Shown: positions 26,003 to 35,800 of the stretch, in pieces
Layout: every line of letters begins with the position of its first letter
How positions within the stretch are numbered: the stretch's first letter is position 1
From: Caulobacter mirabilis
Lineage (GTDB): Bacteria > Pseudomonadota > Alphaproteobacteria > Caulobacterales > Caulobacteraceae
Reading direction: 5' to 3'
Length of the DNA: 64,000 nt
Assembly (NCBI RefSeq): GCF_002749615.1
Contig: NZ_CP024201.1
Span: 3,639,001 to 3,703,000, forward strand
The notes under the pieces: model-generated
What the model was told of the DNA's origin: nothing
Seen by the model: the letters and a program-made list of their open reading frames with translations, nothing else
Database searches by the model: none
Translations under genes and position numbers: made by a program

Positions 26003-26230
26003 ATGTCCAGAACGCTCCGGACCTTCGCCCTGGCGACGGCTCTGGCGGCCCCGGCGATCTACTTGCCGCACCCCGCCCACGCCAACGTGCAATACGTCTA
26101 CGATTCCGCCGGCCGTCTCTGGAAGGCCATCTATTCCAACGGGATCGTCATCGAATATCGCTACGACGCCGCCGGCAACCGCACCCAGATCATCACTTAC
26201 CCGGGCACGCCGACACCGCCGCCCGGCTGA
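26003..26230 (+). CDS. Secreted mini YD-repeat protein
   Basis: A 75-residue protein: signal peptide MSRTLRTFALATALAAPAIY with cleavage at AHA-N near residue 27, followed by two consecutive YD repeats (YVYDSAGRLWKAIYSNG and YRYDAAGNRTQIITYPG) and a proline tail. YD repeats normally occur by the dozen in Rhs proteins; a free-standing two-repeat exported peptide is unusual. Its repeats match the consensus of the adjacent large Rhs gene. It directly follows the single-span protein gene. It might cap, nucleate or plug the Rhs cocoon, or be a remnant of a second Rhs gene. Confidence 0.7.
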   Translation: MSRTLRTFALATALAAPAIYLPHPAHANVQYVYDSAGRLWKAIYSNGIVIEYRYDAAGNRTQIITYPGTPTPPPG

Positions 26231-26808
26231 CCTGGTTACGTAAGCCCGAGCGGGGCCAAGGCGGCTAAACGGCGCCACGACAAGCCGACATTCCCCATGG
26301 TTCGCCTGGCCCGCCTCGTTGTTCCCGGCCTTCCGCGCCATTCGACCGCGGGGCGCAATCGACCCGAGCCGAGCTGTCGTCGAGGACGGCGACCAGGACC
26401 ATTACGGCGACACCCGCCGAACAGCTGCGCAAAGCCGCCGTCGAGGCCGGGGCCTGCCGCCTCATGCCCAGCCGACGCTGTCGCTTTGACCAGCTGACGC
26501 CGCTCCTGTTCAGATTGGATCGCGGGACCGCCGGGCTCCTTGACTGGGTCGGGAACAGATCTTGGAGGTCCTCGTCAGAATCGGCTCTCCGGCTCAATCG
26601 GCTTCGCGGGTGGACTTTCGCTGGATCCTTCGCGACACAGCGCGTTCGGATGATCGTCCGGCGGAAGCGCACGCCGAGCGAACGGCCCGGCCGGGAGATT
26701 CGACCGTAGGCTCTTCACGCTGGGCCCAAGTCATGGACGGCGGCATTGTCATGCGCATCAAGGCCAGCGAGCGAACCGCGGCCCAGCCCGAGCTTTGACG
26801 GTGAAACG
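26231..26808. other. 578-base stretch without a convincing gene
   Basis: Open frames exist on both strands (up to 135 codons on minus) but none shows a ribosome site, a plausible protein composition or a recognisable domain. The stretch separates the Rhs island from the LysR gene and probably contains the LysR promoter and island right edge. No repeat or tRNA fragment was seen. Confidence 0.5.
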
Positions 26809-27708
26809 ATGACGACTCCGGATCTCAATCTTCTGGTCGCCCTGGACGTCCTGATCGAGGAAGGCAGCGTCACCCTCGCGGCGGAGCGGCTGGGCATGAG
26901 CGCGCCGTCGCTCAGCCGCGCCCTGGCCAGGATCCGCGAGACCGTCGGCGACCCGATCCTGGTCCGGGCGGGCCGCGACCTGGCGCCCACGCCCCGCGCC
27001 CTGGAAATCCGCGACCAGGTCCACAGGATCGTCGAGGAGGCGAAAGCCCTGCTCCGGCCCAGCGGCCCGGTCTCGTTCGCCGCCTTGGAGCGCCAGTTCA
27101 CCATTCGCGCCAACGAGGCCTTCGCCGGCGCGTTCGCCGCCGCCCTGCTGAGCAGGCTGCGCGACGAAGCCCCCGGGGTGACGCTGCGCTTCGCCCCCGA
27201 AGGCGAGGCTGACGACGACGCCTTGCGCGAGGGCCGTATCGATCTGGACATCGGCGCCCTGCGCGCCATGGGTCCGGAAGTGCGGGTCCAAACGATTTTC
27301 CGCGACCGCTATGCGGGCGTCGCCCGCCCCGATCATCCGATCTTCGACGCACCGATCACGCCCGAGCGCCTGGCCGCGTTCGAGCAGATCAGCGCCTCGC
27401 GGCGGGGACGCGCCAGGGGACCGGTGGACAGCGCGCTCGGCGACCTGGGATTGGAGCGGCGGGTGCCCCTGATCGTCGGTTCGTTCCACGCGGCGCTCTT
27501 CGCCTTGCCGAACTCCGACCTCATCGGGCTCGTCCCGCGCCAGGTGGTGCTCGGGATCGAGCGCCTGGGCATGAACCTGCGGACCTTCGACCCGCCGGTC
27601 GATCTGGAGACGGTGGTCATGGCCCAGGCCTGGCATCCGCGTCTCGACAACGATCCGGCCCACCGGTTCCTGCGCAACGCCGTGCGCGAGGTTTGCAGCC
27701 GGTCGTAG
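26809..27708 (+). CDS. LysR family transcription regulator
   Basis: A 299-residue LysR regulator. Residues 3-62 are the winged helix-turn-helix: DLNLLVALDVLIEEGSVTLA, AERLGMSAPSLSRALARIRE, then DPILVRAGRDLAPTPRA. Residues ~85-295 form the periplasmic-binding-like effector domain (FAPEGEADDDALREGRIDLD, IGSFHAALF-type segment VGSFHAALFALPNSDLIGLV). The frame is open from 26746, but ATG 26809 gives the usual start with the wing close to the N-terminus. It is convergent with the efflux/flavoreductase operon (stops 6 bases apart), so unlike classic LysR genes it is not divergent from its likely target. Confidence 0.9.
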   Translation: MTTPDLNLLVALDVLIEEGSVTLAAERLGMSAPSLSRALARIRETVGDPILVRAGRDLAPTPRALEIRDQVHRIVEEAKALLRPSGPVSFAALERQFTIRANEAFAGAFAAALLSRLRDEAPGVTLRFAPEGEADDDALREGRIDLDIGALRAMGPEVRVQTIFRDRYAGVARPDHPIFDAPITPERLAAFEQISASRRGRARGPVDSALGDLGLERRVPLIVGSFHAALFALPNSDLIGLVPRQVVLGIERLGMNLRTFDPPVDLETVVMAQAWHPRLDNDPAHRFLRNAVREVCSRS

Positions 27709-27714
27709 TCGCGA

Positions 27715-28449
27715 TCAGCCGCGGGCGTCCGCGACGCCGAGCTTCCAGTAGCCCTGGCTGTCCAGGGCGTGCTCGGGGACGCCGCGATCGACCGTCAGGT
27801 GGGTTCGCACCGAACGAACCATGAAGGACTCGCCGGCGATCCAGGCCTGACAGTTGCGGGTGTCCAGATCCGCCGCCTGCACCGCCAGCTCCAGCCGCCC
27901 CGTCGCGCCGGGCGCCTCGGCGCCGGAATGGAGCCACTGGACGTCGAGGGCGGCGTTGGAGCGCAGGCGCTGCTCCTCGGCCTTGTTCGCGACTTCGATG
28001 AACAGCCTTGCCCGGACGTGGGCAGGCAAGGCCTCGACGATCGCGCAGATGGCCGGCAAGGCCGTGGCGTCGCCGACCAGGATGTAGTTCTTCGCTCGCG
28101 GATCGATGGCGTGGCCGCCGCGCGGCCCCGCCACGTCAAGCATCTCCCCCCGCTCCGCTCGCGCGGCCCAGCGCGAGGCCGGACCGTCGTCGCCGTGCAG
28201 GACGAAGTCGACGTCCATGGCGGCGAAGGCGTGACTGAAGCCGCGGACGGTGTAGGCGCGGCCGATGCGGGCGACGCCTTCCTGCCCCGGGAAGAACAGC
28301 TTCACCCACTGGGCGGGACGGTCGATGCCGAGCAGACGCAACCCCTCCCCGGCCAGGGTGATGCGCCGCATGTGCGGCGTGATCGGGCGAACGTCGACGA
28401 CTTCGGCCGCGTATCGCGGACGGGCGGGCTTGGGCGACATGGGGGACAT
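27715..28449 (-). CDS. Siderophore-interacting FAD-dependent ferric reductase (SIP family)
   Basis: A 244-residue protein of the SIP/ViuB family. The FAD-binding barrel includes TPHMRRITLAGEGLR and the flavin motif GRAYTVRGF; the next part has the GPRGG loop; the NAD(P)H-binding domain follows with YILVGDATALPAICAIVEAL and closes with QAWIAGESFMVRSVRTHL. It reduces ferric siderophores in the cytoplasm to release iron. It is the last gene of the unit 32601 to 27715, 7 bases after the MFS gene, which raises the possibility that the pump upstream exports a siderophore rather than a drug. A second ATG 3 codons in is equally possible as start. Confidence 0.88.
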   Translation of the reverse strand: MSPMSPKPARPRYAAEVVDVRPITPHMRRITLAGEGLRLLGIDRPAQWVKLFFPGQEGVARIGRAYTVRGFSHAFAAMDVDFVLHGDDGPASRWAARAERGEMLDVAGPRGGHAIDPRAKNYILVGDATALPAICAIVEALPAHVRARLFIEVANKAEEQRLRSNAALDVQWLHSGAEAPGATGRLELAVQAADLDTRNCQAWIAGESFMVRSVRTHLTVDRGVPEHALDSQGYWKLGVADARG

Positions 28450-28456
28450 CCTTGGA

Positions 28457-29983
28457 TCAGGCCTTCTTGGGTCCGCGGGCGAGCCAGACGATCCCGAGCG
28501 CCACGGCGAAGGCGAAGGCGGAGACGTAGAAGAAGTCGTTCAGCGCCAGCATATGGGCCTGGATGTCGGCCTGACGGCTGATCAGCGCCCAGGTCTGCTG
28601 CGCGTCGAAGCCCGCCCCGCGCAGAACCTGGACCGTATGTGTCGCGCGGTCCGGATCGCCGAGGGCGTCGACGAGGTGGTTCTGGTGGAAGCGCGAGCGC
28701 TGGTCCCAGAAGGTGCCCGCGAGCGAGGCGATGATCGAGCCCGCCATCATGCGGATGGCCGTCTGCAGGCCCGACGCCGAAGCCAGCTTCTCAGGCGGCA
28801 GACCGGCCAGCGACAGGCTGACCACCGGCGTCAGGAAGAAGGCGATGCCCACGCCCTGCGCCAGGTGGGTGAGGGCGATGCCGCCGGCGGTGACGCCGGT
28901 GGTCATGGTCGAGCGCCAGAGAGCCACGGCGGCCCAGGCGGCGAAGGCGACGCTGGCGAAACGACGCGCGTCGCTCTTGGCCACCCATTTGCCCAGGAAG
29001 GGCGCCAGCCCCACCCCGAACACGCCCATGGGCGCGGTGACCAGGCCCGCCCAGGTGGACGTGAAACCCATCTGGGTCTGCAGCCACAGCGGGATCAGCA
29101 CCAGGGCGGCGAAATAGAGCCCGAAGCCGATGGCCACCGCCACCGTGCCCACCGCGAAGTTGCGATGTTCGAAGAGGCGCAGGTCGATGATCGGGTGCTT
29201 TTCACCCAGCTCCCAGACGACCAGCAGGACAAAGCCGACCGCCGACAGCACCATCAGGGCGACGATGAAGGGCGAGGCGAACCAGTCCAGCGTGCGGCCA
29301 CGGTCGCAGGCCACCTGCAGGCAGCCGACGGCGAGGGCGAGCAGGCACAGACCCCGGATATCGACCGGCGCCTTCATGCTCGGCGTGTCGCAACCGCGCA
29401 GCAGGAAGACGATCGCCGCGACCACCAGGACCCCGACAGGCGCGTTGACGAGGAATATCCACGGCCAGCTGTAGCTGTCGGTGATCCAGCCGCCCAGGAG
29501 CGGGCCGGCGACCGGCCCCATCATGTTCGTCATCGCCCACATGGCGACCGCGAATGTGCGCTTCTGGGGTGGGAAGATCGCGATCAGCAGGGCCTGGCTG
29601 AGCGGGACGATCGGCCCCGCCACCGCGCCCTGCAGGACGCGAAAGAACAGCAAAGCCTCGAAATTCGGCGCCAGGCCGCACAGGACCGAGGCGATCGTGA
29701 ACAGCGTCACCGACCCCGCGAACAGCCGCACCTGCCCTAACCGCCGACCCAGAAAACCGGTCAACGGAATACAGATGGCGTTGGCGACGGCGAAGAAGGT
29801 GATGATCCACTCGCCCTCCTCGGAACTGACGCCGAGATTGCCCGAGATGGTCGGGACCGAGACATTGGCGATCGTGATGTCCACGACGGCCATGAACGAG
29901 GCCAGGCCGAGGGCGACGGCCGCGAAGGCCAACCTCGCGCCCGAAAGGACGGGTATCGGTTGCTTTGCCGGCGCGCTGGACAT
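28457..29983 (-). CDS. MFS efflux transporter, DHA2 family (EmrB/QacA-like)
   Basis: A 508-residue inner-membrane protein with 14 predicted helices. DHA2 signatures: FMAVVDITIANVSVPTI in helix 1 with the conserved acidic residue, GRRLGQVRLF loop, FRVLQGAVAGPIVPLSQALL, and motif C in MWAMTNMMGPVAGPLLGGW. It exports substrates with the proton gradient. Lies between the HlyD-type adaptor (2 bases upstream) and the flavoreductase gene, and together with the adaptor and outer membrane factor forms a tripartite pump. Substrate unknown: drug, fatty acid or siderophore are all possible. Confidence 0.92.
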   Translation of the reverse strand: MSSAPAKQPIPVLSGARLAFAAVALGLASFMAVVDITIANVSVPTISGNLGVSSEEGEWIITFFAVANAICIPLTGFLGRRLGQVRLFAGSVTLFTIASVLCGLAPNFEALLFFRVLQGAVAGPIVPLSQALLIAIFPPQKRTFAVAMWAMTNMMGPVAGPLLGGWITDSYSWPWIFLVNAPVGVLVVAAIVFLLRGCDTPSMKAPVDIRGLCLLALAVGCLQVACDRGRTLDWFASPFIVALMVLSAVGFVLLVVWELGEKHPIIDLRLFEHRNFAVGTVAVAIGFGLYFAALVLIPLWLQTQMGFTSTWAGLVTAPMGVFGVGLAPFLGKWVAKSDARRFASVAFAAWAAVALWRSTMTTGVTAGGIALTHLAQGVGIAFFLTPVVSLSLAGLPPEKLASASGLQTAIRMMAGSIIASLAGTFWDQRSRFHQNHLVDALGDPDRATHTVQVLRGAGFDAQQTWALISRQADIQAHMLALNDFFYVSAFAFAVALGIVWLARGPKKA

Positions 29984-29985
29984 GG

Positions 29986-31140
29986 CTAGCCTCCGATGTT
30001 CTCGGCGATGATCCGCTCGACGACGGCGTCGGCGGCCCGTGCGCGGGCGGCGTAGAGGGCCCCGGCGTCGGCGGCGGCGGGCGGGCGCTGGTTGGCCTTG
30101 GGGTCGCAGCGGCCGGTGTCGATCTCGACCTCGGTCGACATGCCGATCCGTAGCGGATTGCGCCGCAGCTCGGCCGGATCCAGGCGGATGCGAACCGGGG
30201 CCCGTTGAACGACCTTGATCCAGTTGCCGGTCGCGTTCTGGGCAGGCAGCAGGGCGAAGGCCGCGCCGGTCCCGGCTTCAATGCCCTGGACGACGCCGTG
30301 ATAGACGACCTGCTTGCCGTAGAGGTCGGCGGTGATCCGGGCCGGTTGCCCGGCGCACACGCCCCTCAGCTGGATTTCCTTGAAGTTGGCGTCGATCCAC
30401 AACTGGTCGAGCGGCGCCACGGCCATCAGCTTGTCGCCGGGACCGACCCGGCGCCCCAGCTGCACGGCGCGCTGGGCGACCATGCCGCCGACCGGCGCGG
30501 CGATGCGGGTGCGCTGAACGGCCAGGGCCGCGGCGCGGACCCGTTCGGCGGCGGCCCGCACCGCGGGATTCGACGGAACGGTCGTGCCGCTGGTGCGGGT
30601 CCGCGCCTCGGCCCCGGCCTGCTCGGCCGAGGCCAGGGCGGCCCGGGCGATGCGCACGGCGTCGGCGGCGTGTCGGACGTCTTCCTGATTGACCGCGCCG
30701 GTGCCGGCGATGGCCTGACGTGTCTTCAAGTCGGCCTCGACCTTGGCCAGCTCGCTCCGACGAACCTGAACGTCCGCATCGAAGCGGGCGTTGCCGGCGA
30801 ACAGGCCGCGGGCGTTGCGCACGGCCTGGGCCAGTTGCGCCTCGGCGGCGGCCAACTCGATGCGGGCGTCGGCGTCGTCCAACTCCACCAGCTGGGCGCC
30901 GGCGACGACATTGTCCGTGTTGTCGGCCAGAACCCTGGTCACGACGCCGGCGACCTCGGGGGTCACCTGGACGACGTGCCCGCCGACGTAGGCGTCGTCG
31001 GTCGAGCGCAGGTTCGGGTTGGACAGCAGCGAGCTGACGCCCCAGGCGCCGGCCACGGCGACCGCGACGCCCCCGCACACGATGAGGCGCTTGCGGCGGA
31101 CGGCGACGGGGTCGGTCGCCTGGACAGGAGTATCGGTCAT
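29986..31140 (-). CDS. Membrane fusion protein of tripartite efflux pump (EmrA/HlyD-like)
   Basis: A 384-residue periplasmic adaptor. One N-terminal membrane helix (LIVCGGVAVAVAGAWGVSSL), then a split lipoyl domain (DAYVGGHVVQVTPEVAGVVT and IAAPVGGMVAQRAVQLGRRV), an alpha-helical hairpin between residues ~95 and 205 rich in Ala/Glu/Arg coiled-coil, and a beta-barrel (LWIDANFKEIQLRGV) matching EmrA. It bridges the MFS transporter and the outer membrane factor. It starts 6 bases after the outer membrane gene stop and ends 2 bases before the MFS start, so the three are one transcription unit. Confidence 0.92.
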   Translation of the reverse strand: MTDTPVQATDPVAVRRKRLIVCGGVAVAVAGAWGVSSLLSNPNLRSTDDAYVGGHVVQVTPEVAGVVTRVLADNTDNVVAGAQLVELDDADARIELAAAEAQLAQAVRNARGLFAGNARFDADVQVRRSELAKVEADLKTRQAIAGTGAVNQEDVRHAADAVRIARAALASAEQAGAEARTRTSGTTVPSNPAVRAAAERVRAAALAVQRTRIAAPVGGMVAQRAVQLGRRVGPGDKLMAVAPLDQLWIDANFKEIQLRGVCAGQPARITADLYGKQVVYHGVVQGIEAGTGAAFALLPAQNATGNWIKVVQRAPVRIRLDPAELRRNPLRIGMSTEVEIDTGRCDPKANQRPPAAADAGALYAARARAADAVVERIIAENIGG

Positions 31141-31146
31141 GATGGA

Positions 31147-32601
31147 TCAGCTTCCACGAGAGGGAGTGTTGGGAGTCCACGCCCCGCCGAGGGCCCGGAT
31201 GAGAGAGACCTGGGCGACGGCGATGCGCGCTTCGGCCTCGGCGACGTCACGTTGGCTGAGCAGCAAGGCGGTCTCGGCCGACAGGCGGTCGATGGCGTTG
31301 GAGAGCCCCTGGGCCTCGCGAGCCTTCTGCAACTCGACCACACGAGCCCAGTGAGCCCGGCTCTGGTCGGCCAGGCGCCGACGCTCACGCTCGGCGCGAA
31401 GGGACACGATGCCGTCGGCGACCTGCTGCAGGGCCGTGGCGATCGTGCCCTCATAGGCGCCGACGGCCTGGTCGAATTCGGCGTCGCGGGCCGCGAGGCC
31501 GCTGCGCAGCCGCCCGGCGTCGAAGATCGGCAGCGAAACCGCCGCTCCTACCCCGGCCGCGCCGCTGCCGGCCCGGAAGAGATTGGCCACGCCCAGCGAG
31601 GCGATGCCGGCAAAACCGGTCAGGTCGATGTCCGGGTAGAACGCCGCGCGGGCGACGCCGACATCCTTGGCCGCGGCCTCGACGCGAGCGCGCTGGGCGG
31701 CGACGTCGGGGCGATAGCCGAGCAACTGCGCCGGGATCGCCGACACGGGCGCAGGGCCGGAGAGCGGGGTCAGGACGGGGCGCGACAGGGTCTCGCCATA
31801 GCCGGGTCCCCTGCCGGCCAAGGCCGCGATCTCATGGCGACGCCGGGCGATCTCGCCGTCGAGACGAGCGATCTCGCCGCGCGTGCTGGCGATCGCCTCA
31901 CGCGCCTGCGCCGCATCGATGTCGGTGGCCAGCCCCGCCCGCGCACGGATAGCCAGCAGATCGACCACGCCCTGGCGGCGGGAGAGCCCGGCGCGGGCGA
32001 TGTCGTGGGCTCGATAGGCCGCGTCCAGGCGCACATAGGCCTCGACCATCGCGGCCGCCAGCATCAGAGCCGCATCCCGCGCCTGCGCCTCCTCGACCTC
32101 GACGCGAATGGCGGCGGCCTCCGACGCCTGGCGGCGCTTGCCCCAGAAGTCGAGGTGGTAGCGAGCATTGGCCATGAACTGGCCTTCGCTGCCGACCTCT
32201 CCGGCATAGGGCGCGGGATAGACGTAGCGATCGGGGAAGTACTCCCCGGTCATCTGGCCGGCGCCGTTGACCTGCCATTGCTGGTCAGTTCTGGCCCGGT
32301 CCAGCAGGGCCTCGGCGCGAGCGATGCGGGCGGCCGCGACGCTGATCGTCGGCGCGTCCTGGAGCGCTTCGTTCATCAGCCAGTCCAGCTGGGGATCGCC
32401 ATAGGCCGCCCACCAGTTCGTCGGGCCGGGTCGGGCGGAGACCGCCGCCTCGACGATCGCCTTGCCGGCGTCCAGGGTGGTCAGGTCGGGTTCGACGCGG
32501 GCGGGACGAAGGTCCGCGCTTGTCGCGCACGCCGACAGGGCCAGCGACGAGCAGACCAGGAGAAACAGAGCTCCTGTCGGCGGTTGTGGATGGCCAGTCA
32601 T
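31147..32601 (-). CDS. Outer membrane efflux lipoprotein (NodT/OprM type)
   Basis: A 484-residue outer membrane factor. Start ATG at 32601 gives a lipoprotein signal (GALFLLVCSSLALSAC, lipobox LSAC). Two repeats of long helices and short strands follow, with typical pieces VDLLAIRARAGLATDIDAAQ, PALLLGYRPDVAAQRARVEA-type segment IPAQLLGYRPDVAAQRARVE and YPDIDLTGFAGI. The protein forms the trimeric TolC-like channel for the pump encoded downstream. It is the first gene of the operon; the 257 bases between it and the helicase gene at 32858 should hold the operon promoter but no clear operator was seen. Confidence 0.92.
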   Translation of the reverse strand: MTGHPQPPTGALFLLVCSSLALSACATSADLRPARVEPDLTTLDAGKAIVEAAVSARPGPTNWWAAYGDPQLDWLMNEALQDAPTISVAAARIARAEALLDRARTDQQWQVNGAGQMTGEYFPDRYVYPAPYAGEVGSEGQFMANARYHLDFWGKRRQASEAAAIRVEVEEAQARDAALMLAAAMVEAYVRLDAAYRAHDIARAGLSRRQGVVDLLAIRARAGLATDIDAAQAREAIASTRGEIARLDGEIARRRHEIAALAGRGPGYGETLSRPVLTPLSGPAPVSAIPAQLLGYRPDVAAQRARVEAAAKDVGVARAAFYPDIDLTGFAGIASLGVANLFRAGSGAAGVGAAVSLPIFDAGRLRSGLAARDAEFDQAVGAYEGTIATALQQVADGIVSLRAERERRRLADQSRAHWARVVELQKAREAQGLSNAIDRLSAETALLLSQRDVAEAEARIAVAQVSLIRALGGAWTPNTPSRGS

Positions 32602-32858
32602 GGCAGGCTCCCGAAGTTTCGTTCGGGAGCCCAACTAGAGTTGGATTTGGTCCTCGGAAATGCGGCGGAGCTCAAAGACTCCTTGCGCCAGATGAAATCG
32701 GCGCGTCACGGGGAGCGCACCGGCGTCGGGCGATCCCGGGCGGTCATGCCGAGATCGCGCGCAGATGAGCCGCCAAGGCTTTGAAGGACCTCGTTCTGCG
32801 CTAGCCGTGACCCTTCAGGCGACCGAGAGAGCTTGCTCCGGTTGGTCGCCAACCCGGC

Positions 32859-35800
32859 CTAGCCGCCCGCTTCGACATAGCCCTTGCGCAGCTTTTCTTC
32901 GATCAGCTTGGCGACCTCGGCGCGGGCGCGGCGCTCGGTGTCGTAGGTTTTCACCACGGCCTGGCCCCGGGTTCCGCTGCGGCCATAGGTGACGGTGACG
33001 TCGAGGCCGTCGCGCCCGATACGCCAGAACTTGTCCGAGGTTCCCTGCTTGAAACGGAACTCCCGCATGGTCTCGGGCAGCGACGCGGCCGGCAGGGCCT
33101 GGCCCTCGCCGTCGGCGGGCTCGATGCGCGACGGCGGAGCCTCCAGCGGGCCGTCCAGGCCCGCGAGCAGCGGGTCGTCGTCGAGTTCCGCCTCGCTCTT
33201 GCCGGCCAGCCGCGCCTCGATGCGTTCGATGACGCCGAGCGGGTCGCGCAGCCAGTCGGTCGACAGCACCTCGATCACCGGCCAGCCGAAGTTGCGCAGG
33301 ACGGCCGGCCGGAAAACGTAGTGTTCGCGCACCCGGGCCTGGCCGTCGGCCGGCTGCGGATCGAGCAGGACGCCCAGGCTGTAGCGCTCGCCGTCGCCGC
33401 CGGCGATGGCCAGATCGCAGCGGAACTGAGAGCGCCCGACGTGCTCGTGGACCTCGTGGCCGCGGCGGCGTAGTTCGGCGGCCAGCGAGGCGCGCAGCGG
33501 GTCGGCCGGCGGCGGCGAGGCGAAAGCCTGTCGCGCCCCCGGATTGAGCGCGCCCAGCACCGCCTGCGACCGCTCTCCCTCCCCGCGGGCGCTCGCCTCG
33601 GCGAACTGCAGGAAGGCCTTCAGCGCGGCGGCGCCGTCGTTGTGCGTGTTGGTGATCGCCTCGGCGCGGATGGTCGAGACCACCGCCATGCGGTGCTTGG
33701 CGCGGCTGAAGATGACGTTCAGGCGCTTTTCGCCGCCGCGCTGATTGATCGGGCCGAAGTTCATCAGCATCCGCCCGTCCGGCCCCGGCGCGTAGCAGAT
33801 GCTGAGTAGGATGACGTCCCGCTCGTCGCCCTGAACGTTCTCGAGGTTCTTCACGAACAGACCGCTGAACTGGTCGTCGTCCTCGCGGACATATTCCTTC
33901 TCCAGCAGGGCGCCGAAGGCGGCGTCCTCGGCGGCCAGAGCGTCGAGCGCGCTCTCGATCTCGCCCTGCTGCGCCTCGGAGAAGGCCACGACGCCGATGC
34001 TGAGGCCCGTGTCGCGCAGCAGCAGCTCGCGGACCATGGCCGCGATGCGCCGCGCCTCGGGCAGGTTGCAGCGCGATACGTAGACCCCGTCCTCGATCGG
34101 ATGGAAGCTGAGCGGCCGGGCCAGCAGATCATCGACCGCAAGACGCGCCGCCTCCGGATCGTCCGAGCGGCGCGAGGCGATCTCCGCCGACCGCCCTTCG
34201 ATCCGCTGATCGGGGATGGTGATCAGACGGCCTTCATAGAACGCGGCGTTGGAGAAGCTGATCAGGGACTCATGCCGGCTGCGGTAGTGCCAGGCCAGCA
34301 GGGTGGCCGGCAGGTTCCGCGCGGCCTGGTTCAGCAGACTGTCGGCGTCGAGCGTGATGGCGATCCGTTCGCCGTCCTCCTCGGCGACGACGGTGTTCTC
34401 CTCCTCGTCGAGGGTGCTGGAGAAGAAGCTCGTCGGCGGCAGCTGCATCTCGTCGCCCACGACCACCACCTGACGGGCGCGGCTGAGCGCCGGGACGGCC
34501 TCTTCCGTCGGGATCTGGCTGGCCTCGTCGAAGATCACCACGTCGAACAGGTCGTCCTGCAGCGGCAGGGTGTCGGAAACCGACAGCGGACTCATCAGCC
34601 AGATCGGCTTGAGGTCGTTGACCACGGCGCCGGTGTCGGCCCCGGCGATCTCGCGGATGGCGCGATAGCGCATGGTCTTGCCGAACTCATGCTCCAGCTC
34701 GCGCCGACCGGTGGCGTAGCGCTTGCGGAACTGCTTGCCGGCCTCGTCCAGCTGCGCGACCGACAGGGTCGAGCGGCGCACGTTGCCGAGGAACTTGCGG
34801 TGCTGGGCGGCGCGGACCATCGCGGCGTTGCGCTCAAGCCCGATCTTCTCGGCCTGGGCGACGCGGCGGGCGGCCTGGGTCAGGGCGCGGCTGTCGAAGC
34901 GGGCCAGCTCCGGGTCCTTGCGCATCAGCCGGGCCAGGGACTCGGCGGCGACCAGCGCCTCCAAGCCTTCCGGCGGCTGGGCGATGTCCTGCAGCATGCC
35001 GGCGTACGCAGGCCCGGCCTCGTGCGCGGCGCGCAGCAGCGGGATCAGGTCCGGCAGGTCGTCCATCGCCTCGCGCATGTCGCGCAGCCATTCGAGCAGG
35101 TCGTCGATGGTCAGGCCCGGCGGCGCGTGCAGGTCGGCCGCGACGATGGCGGCCAGCCGCGCGACGGCGTCGGCGGCCAGACCATCGGCGCGGGCCGCGT
35201 CCGGCGCGCCGCGCAGGGCGTCGACCATCCGGCGCAACAAGGCGCTGGAACGCAGCTGGTCGGTCAGGCCGTCGACGGCCTCGACGAAGGCCGGGAAGTC
35301 GCGCACGCCGTAGCGGGTGCGCAACGCCTGCTCGGCCGCTTCCCGCGCCCCGACCGCCTCGTGCTCCGCCGCTAGGTCCGCCAGCAGCGTGGTCAGGCGC
35401 GGCTTCACCGCGTGCTTGGAGAAGTCGTAGCGGGCCTTCAGCTCCTTGCCGAGCCGCCACCAGGCCGGCTTCAGCAGGCGCAGGATCGAAGTCTCGTCCT
35501 GCCTGGCGATCTCCAGCGCCGCCGCGGCGTCCTGCGGCGACAGTTTGTCCAGCCAGTGGACGGTGGCCTTGCCCGTCTGTTCGACGCGGTCGGACAGCTG
35601 GGTCAGGTCGCTGCGCGCAGCGGTCAGATCCCGCGCCGGCTGGCTGGCCGGATCGAGCAGTTCCAGCCGGCCGGCCAGGTCGAAGGCGGCGATCTGCGCG
35701 GCGGCGCGGGTCAGGGCCACGGCCTCGGCCAGAGACAGGTCGCTCTTGAGCAGCTGGCCATCGTTCTCGAAGGCGGCGTCCAGCTCGTCGAGGATCGCCT

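Noticed and set aside
26265..26672. 135-codon minus-strand frame between the Rhs island and LysR
   Set aside because: No ribosome site, no domain, Arg/Ser-rich composition typical of chance frames.
13976..26808. A second copy of the tRNA-Arg 3' end as right attachment site
   Set aside because: I looked for the CCTCCCGGGTCGCCA end in this stretch and did not find it; the island's right edge remains undefined.
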